Assembly: GCA_002455655.1 (NCBI GenBank)
Contig: DKLF01000131.1
Coordinates: forward strand, 1-19,361
Direction: 5' to 3'
Length of the DNA: 19,361 nt
Source of the DNA: Oscillibacter sp. UBA6647
GTDB taxonomy: Bacteria; Bacillota; Clostridia; Oscillospirales; Oscillospiraceae
In this document: in pieces, positions 15,789 to 19,361 of the stretch
How positions within the stretch are numbered: the stretch's first letter is position 1
How the letters are laid out: every line of letters begins with the position of its first letter
Position numbers and translations under genes: made by a program
Notes under the pieces: model-generated
The model's input: the letters and a program-made list of their open reading frames with translations, nothing else
Told to the model about the DNA's origin: nothing
The model's database searches: none

Positions 15789-15817
15789 AGCATATCACAT
15801 TTGTTTTTTTCGGTCAA
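15789..15817 (-). promoter_or_regulatory. promoter of the RpiR-type gene
   Basis: On the minus strand TTGACC (15812-15817), 17-base spacer, TATGCT (15789-15794) with a TGn extended -10. The predicted leader is about 24 bases. Confidence 0.7.
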
Positions 15818-15831
15818 TCCCGCAGCCGCAG

Positions 15832-15868
15832 AAAAGGCCGGGTCCTCATCAGGAGGATCCGGCCTTTT
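15832..15868 (-). terminator. terminator of the aminotransferase operon
   Basis: A 16-bp stem (15832-15847 with 15853-15868) with one imperfect pair and an ATCAG loop is closed by A4/T4 at its ends. It follows the aminotransferase stop by 22 bases and insulates the RpiR-type gene. Confidence 0.82.
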
Positions 15869-15890
15869 CAATACACAGAATATGAGAGTA

Positions 15891-17087
15891 TTAGGTGAGA
15901 GCCGCCAAGGCTTTTTCAAAGCGATCTAATGCCTGCTCCAAATTCTCAAGGGAATTGGAATAGGAAATGCGAATCTTTCCGGGGACATTATATGCCTCTC
16001 CGGGAACTGTGGAGATCAGCGCCTCGTCCAGCAGATATTGGCACAGATCTACCGCTGTTGCGATTTTCCGCGCTCCAAAAGACTTTTCAAGATATGCCTG
16101 CACATCGGGATAAACATAAAATGCACCCTTCACGGGGGGGCAGGTGATGCCCGGAATTCTGTTTAGCCGCAAAATGACATAATCTTTGCGGCGCTTGAAC
16201 TCCTCCACCATCATTGTCAAATCATGCTGTGAACCCCGGAGGGCGGCAACAGCGGCCTTTTGGGAAATGGCGCTGGTGGCGGAGGTTGTTTGACTCTGTA
16301 CCGCCATAATCCCCTTAATCACATCCGCGCGGGCCGCGGCATAGCCGATGCGCCAGCCGGTCATGGCATAGGCTTTGGAAAAACCGTTGACGGTGATGGT
16401 GAGATCCCGCACTTCCTTGGAAATGGAAGCGACGCTAAAATGCTTTGCGTCGTCATAGATCAGTTTTTCATAAATTTCATCAGCCACAATAAAAAAGTCA
16501 TGGGCAAGCGCCAGGTCCGCAAGCTTGCGCAGACTTTCTTCGCTGTAAACGGCGCCGGTGGGGTTGTTGGGCGTACAGATAATAATGGCCTTTGTCCTTG
16601 AAGTAATCGCCGCTTTGATTGCGTCTAAATCCAGCTCATAGTTATCCGGACGCACGGGGACAAAGACTGGTGTGGCTCCCGCCAGACGAATCATTTCCGT
16701 GTAGCTCACCCAGCAGGGAATGGGCAACAGCACCTCATCGCCGGGTCCGGCAATGACCATCATACTGCTGGCAATGGCCTGCTTTGCACCAACGGCAGTG
16801 GTTACCTCGTTGACGCTGTATTCCACATGGTTGTCTTCTTTAAGCTTTTTGATAATTTCCTCGCGCAACTCCAAAATTCCGTTGCCCGCAGTGTATTTGG
16901 TGAAGTTGTCGGCAATGGCTTTCATTCCGGCCACCTTAATATAGTCCGGCGTGCCAAAATCCGGCTCTCCCACATTCAGAGAGATAATGTCTTTTCCTTG
17001 CCGCTTCAGTTCCGCGACCTTTGCGATCAAGGCGGAGGTTGGTGAGCCGCTAAATTTACTCATGCGCAGCGCAAGTGTCGTACCCAT
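15891..17087 (-). CDS. PLP-dependent class I aminotransferase (AspAT-like)
   Basis: This 398-residue cytosolic enzyme transfers an amino group between an amino acid and a 2-oxo acid. Class I fold landmarks are present: NVGEPDFGTP (38-47), Y65 in KYTAGNGILELR, W126 in PIPCWVSY, TPNNPTG (172-178), D203 and Y206 in VADEIYE (pyridine N and phenol contacts), the Schiff-base lysine K238 in NGFSKAYAMTGWR, and R373 in GKIRISYS, which binds the substrate alpha-carboxylate. The layout matches the AspAT subgroup I-beta common in Firmicutes, whose members range from aspartate to aromatic and other amino acids, so the substrate is not fixed. The ATG at 17087 has AAAGGA about nine bases upstream. It starts 21 bases after the symporter gene. 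Confidence 0.92.
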   Translation of the reverse strand: MGTTLALRMSKFSGSPTSALIAKVAELKRQGKDIISLNVGEPDFGTPDYIKVAGMKAIADNFTKYTAGNGILELREEIIKKLKEDNHVEYSVNEVTTAVGAKQAIASSMMVIAGPGDEVLLPIPCWVSYTEMIRLAGATPVFVPVRPDNYELDLDAIKAAITSRTKAIIICTPNNPTGAVYSEESLRKLADLALAHDFFIVADEIYEKLIYDDAKHFSVASISKEVRDLTITVNGFSKAYAMTGWRIGYAAARADVIKGIMAVQSQTTSATSAISQKAAVAALRGSQHDLTMMVEEFKRRKDYVILRLNRIPGITCPPVKGAFYVYPDVQAYLEKSFGARKIATAVDLCQYLLDEALISTVPGEAYNVPGKIRISYSNSLENLEQALDRFEKALAALT

Positions 17088-17108
17088 TTTCTAAGTTCCT
17101 TTCCCTTG

Positions 17109-18368
17109 TTATTCTACATTTATCGTCTCAAACGCGGCGGTGGATTCGTTAAACTCCTTGGGATTCCAGAGATTTTCACTCTTTGCCACAAACATGGTTC
17201 CCAGCACATCGCCGGAGACATTCAGTGTGGTGTGAGACATATCGATGAGGCGGTACATTCCGGCGATGGGGCCCATCAAATCCATAGGAAGATTTAAAAG
17301 GTTGAGGAAAATTGCGCCGGTGACAATGCCGCCGCCGGGAATACCGGGAGCCGCGATGGACATGAGTGTAGAAATGGAGATGACCATAATGATCTGGCTG
17401 GGGGTCAGAGTAAGACCGTATATCTCAGCCACAAAGAAAGCCAGAATGGTCTTGTAGATGGCCGCGCCGGTCAAATTGATCGTGGCGCCCAGAGGAATGG
17501 AGAAAGAAGCAATGCTGTTGGGAATCCCCAGACGCTTGGTGGTCACGTCCATGGTGATAGGGATGGTACCGGCGGAGGAGTTGGTCGCCAGCGTATTCAC
17601 CCAGATGGGAACCATTGCCTTGCACATTTTTCCGTACCGCACGCCGGTGTACGCTTTGACAAACAGGCTGAAGCCGGCCCATGCAAGCAGGCAACTGGTA
17701 TAGTCGGTGGCGACAAACTTGGCAAGAGAGCCAAAGAGCTGTGGGCCATAGACGGCGGTGGTGTTGGCCATCAGCGCAAAAACACCGATGGGAGAGTAGA
17801 TCATGATAATATCCAGCATCTTGTAGATCACGCCAGCGGTCTGGGTCATAAAGTCAGTAACCACCTGGGCCTTTTTCCCGAGAAATACCAGAGAAATACC
17901 AAAGATCAGGGTAAAGAAGATCATCTGCATAATATTCTGATCCGACATGGCCGCGACAATGTTGGTGGGAATCATGTCCAGCAAAAACGCGCCAAAATCC
18001 GGTGTGGTCAATTCCGATGCGTCATAGGCACTAAGTACACTGGTGTCAAAGCCAACGCCGGGATGAATAATATTTACGATAACCAAGCCGATCATGCAGG
18101 CGATAACCGTCATGGCAACATATACCGCAACAACCTTCGCACCCACGCGTTTAAGCCTGTTTACATCACCAATCGAAGCGATGCCGCTGGTGAGACTAAA
18201 AAAGATTACTGGCACAATCAGCATTTTGATCATATTCATGAAGGCCGTGCCGAAAGGCTTGACCCAGACGGAGAAATCGTAGAAGAACAAGCCGATGACA
18301 ATGCCCAAAAGGAAACCGAGGATGGTCCGATGGGGTAGATATTTTTTCCCAAGCAGTTTTTCTCTCAT
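17109..18368 (-). CDS. DAACS-family sodium:amino/carboxylic acid symporter
   Basis: This 419-residue membrane protein belongs to the GltP/DctA/SstT family, with an elevator fold of eight transmembrane helices and two hairpins. Hairpin 1 shows NSSAGTIPITMD, hairpin 2 shows APGIPGGGIVTG, TM7 shows INLTGAAIY (298-304 region) and TM8 shows DMSHTTLNVSGD. Compared with GltPh, the amino-group ligand Asp394 is kept (D376), Asn401 is kept (N383) and the Na1 ligand Asp405 is kept (D387), but Arg397 is His379 and Asp312 is Thr300. Import of an amino acid other than Asp/Glu is therefore likely. The ATG at 18368 has AGGAGA about nine bases upstream. It lies 69 bases after the aldolase-like gene and 21 bases before the aminotransferase gene. 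Confidence 0.92.
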   Translation of the reverse strand: MREKLLGKKYLPHRTILGFLLGIVIGLFFYDFSVWVKPFGTAFMNMIKMLIVPVIFFSLTSGIASIGDVNRLKRVGAKVVAVYVAMTVIACMIGLVIVNIIHPGVGFDTSVLSAYDASELTTPDFGAFLLDMIPTNIVAAMSDQNIMQMIFFTLIFGISLVFLGKKAQVVTDFMTQTAGVIYKMLDIIMIYSPIGVFALMANTTAVYGPQLFGSLAKFVATDYTSCLLAWAGFSLFVKAYTGVRYGKMCKAMVPIWVNTLATNSSAGTIPITMDVTTKRLGIPNSIASFSIPLGATINLTGAAIYKTILAFFVAEIYGLTLTPSQIIMVISISTLMSIAAPGIPGGGIVTGAIFLNLLNLPMDLMGPIAGMYRLIDMSHTTLNVSGDVLGTMFVAKSENLWNPKEFNESTAAFETINVE

Positions 18369-18393
18369 AATAACATCTCCTACACCAAATTAA

Positions 18394-18406
18394 AGCGCCC
18401 GGCGCT
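18394..18406 (-). other. small intercistronic hairpin
   Basis: AGCGCC / GGCGCT pair around one base (effective loop three) between the aldolase-like gene and the symporter gene; TTTAATTT follows on the minus strand. It could be a leaky terminator or processing hairpin that lowers downstream expression. Confidence 0.3.
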
Positions 18407-18437
18407 CAGTTGCCGTATGGTCAGACTTCCGCGTGAT

Positions 18438-19142
18438 TTAAGCGTGCTCCCCGTATATCTCGTCCACAAATTCCGTTTCCTGTTCACGGAGCTTTTTCAA
18501 AACCCACTCCCGCTTGGAGGTCCCTTCTCTGGCGGCACGAACCTTTGCCTCGTCCTGCTGGCAAAAAGCCTGCGCCTTTTCAAGAACCGCAGCGGCATCC
18601 CGCAGCGGAATGACGATGATTCCGTCGGTATCGGCCAAAATAATATCCCCCGGGTTGACACTGATGCCGCCGCAGGCAATGGGTACATTGATCTCGCCGG
18701 GACCATTTTTATGAGGGCCACCCGGTGTGGAGCCTGTGGCGTAGACAGGCAGCTTCATTTCATGCAGCGCATCCAGATCCCGAACAGGGCCGTCCACGAC
18801 CAGTCCGCCCAGTTTGCGCTGATATTGCGCATAAGTAAACATTACCTCGCCCATCAGCGCGCGGGTGGAGTCCTCATCGTTGGATACCACAATGATGTCC
18901 CCGGGCTGGGCCATATCCAGGGCCTGATGAATAAAGAGGTTGTCCCCTGCTCTGGCCTTTACCGTCAGCGCAGGACCCACCATGATATTCGTTGCTCCGC
19001 TCATCCGCTTCAGGCGGGGGTTCATTGCGCAGGACCGCCCCATGGTGTCTGCAATGTTTGCCGCAGGGATTTTTGCGAACGCATCGAGTAACTCCTGGCT
19101 GGGCAGCGCGCGCTTGAGATACACGCGATTTCCGATTGCCAT
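18438..19142 (-). CDS. RraA-fold aldolase/decarboxylase-like enzyme
   Basis: The 234 residues belong to the RraA / HMG-CHA aldolase superfamily (class II, divalent metal). GEVMFTYAQ (98-106) with GLVVDGPVRDLDAL (113-126) is the conserved core, where the Arg-Asp pair (R121, D122) binds the pyruvyl carboxylate and the metal in characterised aldolases. NPGDIILADTDGIIVIP (163-179) is the other family block. Such enzymes cleave 4-hydroxy-2-oxo acids to pyruvate plus a second product and often also decarboxylate oxaloacetate; RraA proper inhibits RNase E. Being first in an operon with a symporter and an aminotransferase favours the enzymatic role. The ATG at 19142 has AAAGGAG eight bases upstream. 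The exact substrate cannot be told. Confidence 0.85.
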   Translation of the reverse strand: MAIGNRVYLKRALPSQELLDAFAKIPAANIADTMGRSCAMNPRLKRMSGATNIMVGPALTVKARAGDNLFIHQALDMAQPGDIIVVSNDEDSTRALMGEVMFTYAQYQRKLGGLVVDGPVRDLDALHEMKLPVYATGSTPGGPHKNGPGEINVPIACGGISVNPGDIILADTDGIIVIPLRDAAAVLEKAQAFCQQDEAKVRAAREGTSKREWVLKKLREQETEFVDEIYGEHA

Positions 19143-19171
19143 CCAATCAGCTCCTTTGTATAATTTTCTTC

Positions 19172-19200
19172 ATACTATATTACTGAATAATATTTGTCAA
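19172..19200 (-). promoter_or_regulatory. promoter of aldolase-symporter-aminotransferase operon
   Basis: On the minus strand a perfect TTGACA (19195-19200), 17-base spacer, TAGTAT (19172-19177). An alternative TATAGT hexamer overlaps at 15-base spacing. The leader before the ATG is about 23 bases. Confidence 0.72.
19177..19193. promoter_or_regulatory. candidate operator inside the operon promoter
   Basis: ATATTA-CTGAA-TAATAT is a perfect 6-5-6 inverted repeat lying in the spacer between -35 and -10, where bound repressor would block polymerase. The neighbouring RpiR-type protein is the obvious candidate, and some RpiR-family sites are short AT-rich palindromes. The AT-richness makes chance possible. 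Confidence 0.4.
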
Positions 19201-19277
19201 CATTTTTATTAGCACAATAACCTTTTACATTGCTATTTAAATAAACTAATAAAGAACATTAAAATAAGCCGTAGTGC

Positions 19278-19349
19278 CTCTACTTCAAGAAATCACGGTT
19301 CATATGTGATCACCTGCTTATCTACAAAAAGTTCCTTGATTGAGTAGAG
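19278..19349 (-). other. nested inverted repeats upstream of the operon
   Basis: CTCTAC (19278-19283) pairs with GTAGAG (19344-19349), CAAGAAA (19286-19292) with TTCCTTG (19332-19338), and ATCAC (19292-19296) with GTGAT (19306-19310). The single imperfect pair is a G-U on the minus strand and an A-C on the plus strand, hinting at a minus-strand RNA fold. It ends about 80 bases upstream of the operon promoter with no T-run, and its owner lies outside the window. Confidence 0.3.
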
Positions 19350-19361
19350 AATTATCCGAGC

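Overview
The window looks like chromosomal DNA of a low-to-mid-GC-ancestry but fairly GC-rich Gram-positive Clostridia, probably Oscillospiraceae-like. The evidence is the order remB-gyrB-gyrA, strong AGGAGG ribosome binding sites, sigma-A type promoters and U-tract hairpin terminators. The taxonomic guess is inference. No rRNA, tRNA, CRISPR array or complete mobile element was seen.

Layout. (1) 19-5056, plus strand: a RemB-type DUF370 protein, then gyrB and gyrA, closed by an intrinsic terminator at 5063-5092. This is the usual block next to the replication origin. (2) 5279-7696, minus strand: glutamine-dependent NAD+ synthetase (nadE) followed by ribonuclease HI (rnhA), with a sigma-A promoter before nadE. 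(3) 7697-8343: a 647-base intergenic region. It holds overlapping divergent promoters, a candidate ~240-nt minus-strand RNA ending at a UUCG-loop terminator, and the leader of the next gene. (4) 8344-9708, plus strand: an AzgA/PbuG-type NCS2 purine permease. (5) 9869-14373, minus strand: a five-gene potassium module. In transcription order these are a small membrane-anchored protein with a degenerate RCK-like fold, a TrkH/KtrB channel subunit, a TrkA/KtrA gating subunit, a KdpD-like sensor kinase lacking the classical N-terminal KdpD domain, and a KdpE-like response regulator. Several genes overlap or nearly touch. No kdpFABC ATPase genes are present here, so the two-component pair is wired to a Trk/Ktr system. 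(6) 14493-14774, plus strand: a 93-codon unrecognised frame that may be a transposase remnant. (7) 14905-19142, minus strand: an RpiR-family regulator with its own promoter, lying downstream of a three-gene operon encoding an RraA/HMG-aldolase-fold enzyme, a DAACS-family sodium symporter and a class I aminotransferase.

How the genes may work together. The last cluster reads as import of an amino acid, transamination to a 2-oxo acid, then carbon-carbon cleavage or decarboxylation by the RraA-fold enzyme, under control of a sugar- or metabolite-sensing RpiR regulator. The symporter has His where acidic-amino-acid carriers have the carboxylate-binding Arg, so its substrate may not be aspartate or glutamate. 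The most interesting items are this uncharacterised catabolic cassette, the pseudo-RCK membrane protein of the K+ module, the candidate intergenic RNA, and an alanine at the quinolone-contact position of GyrA.
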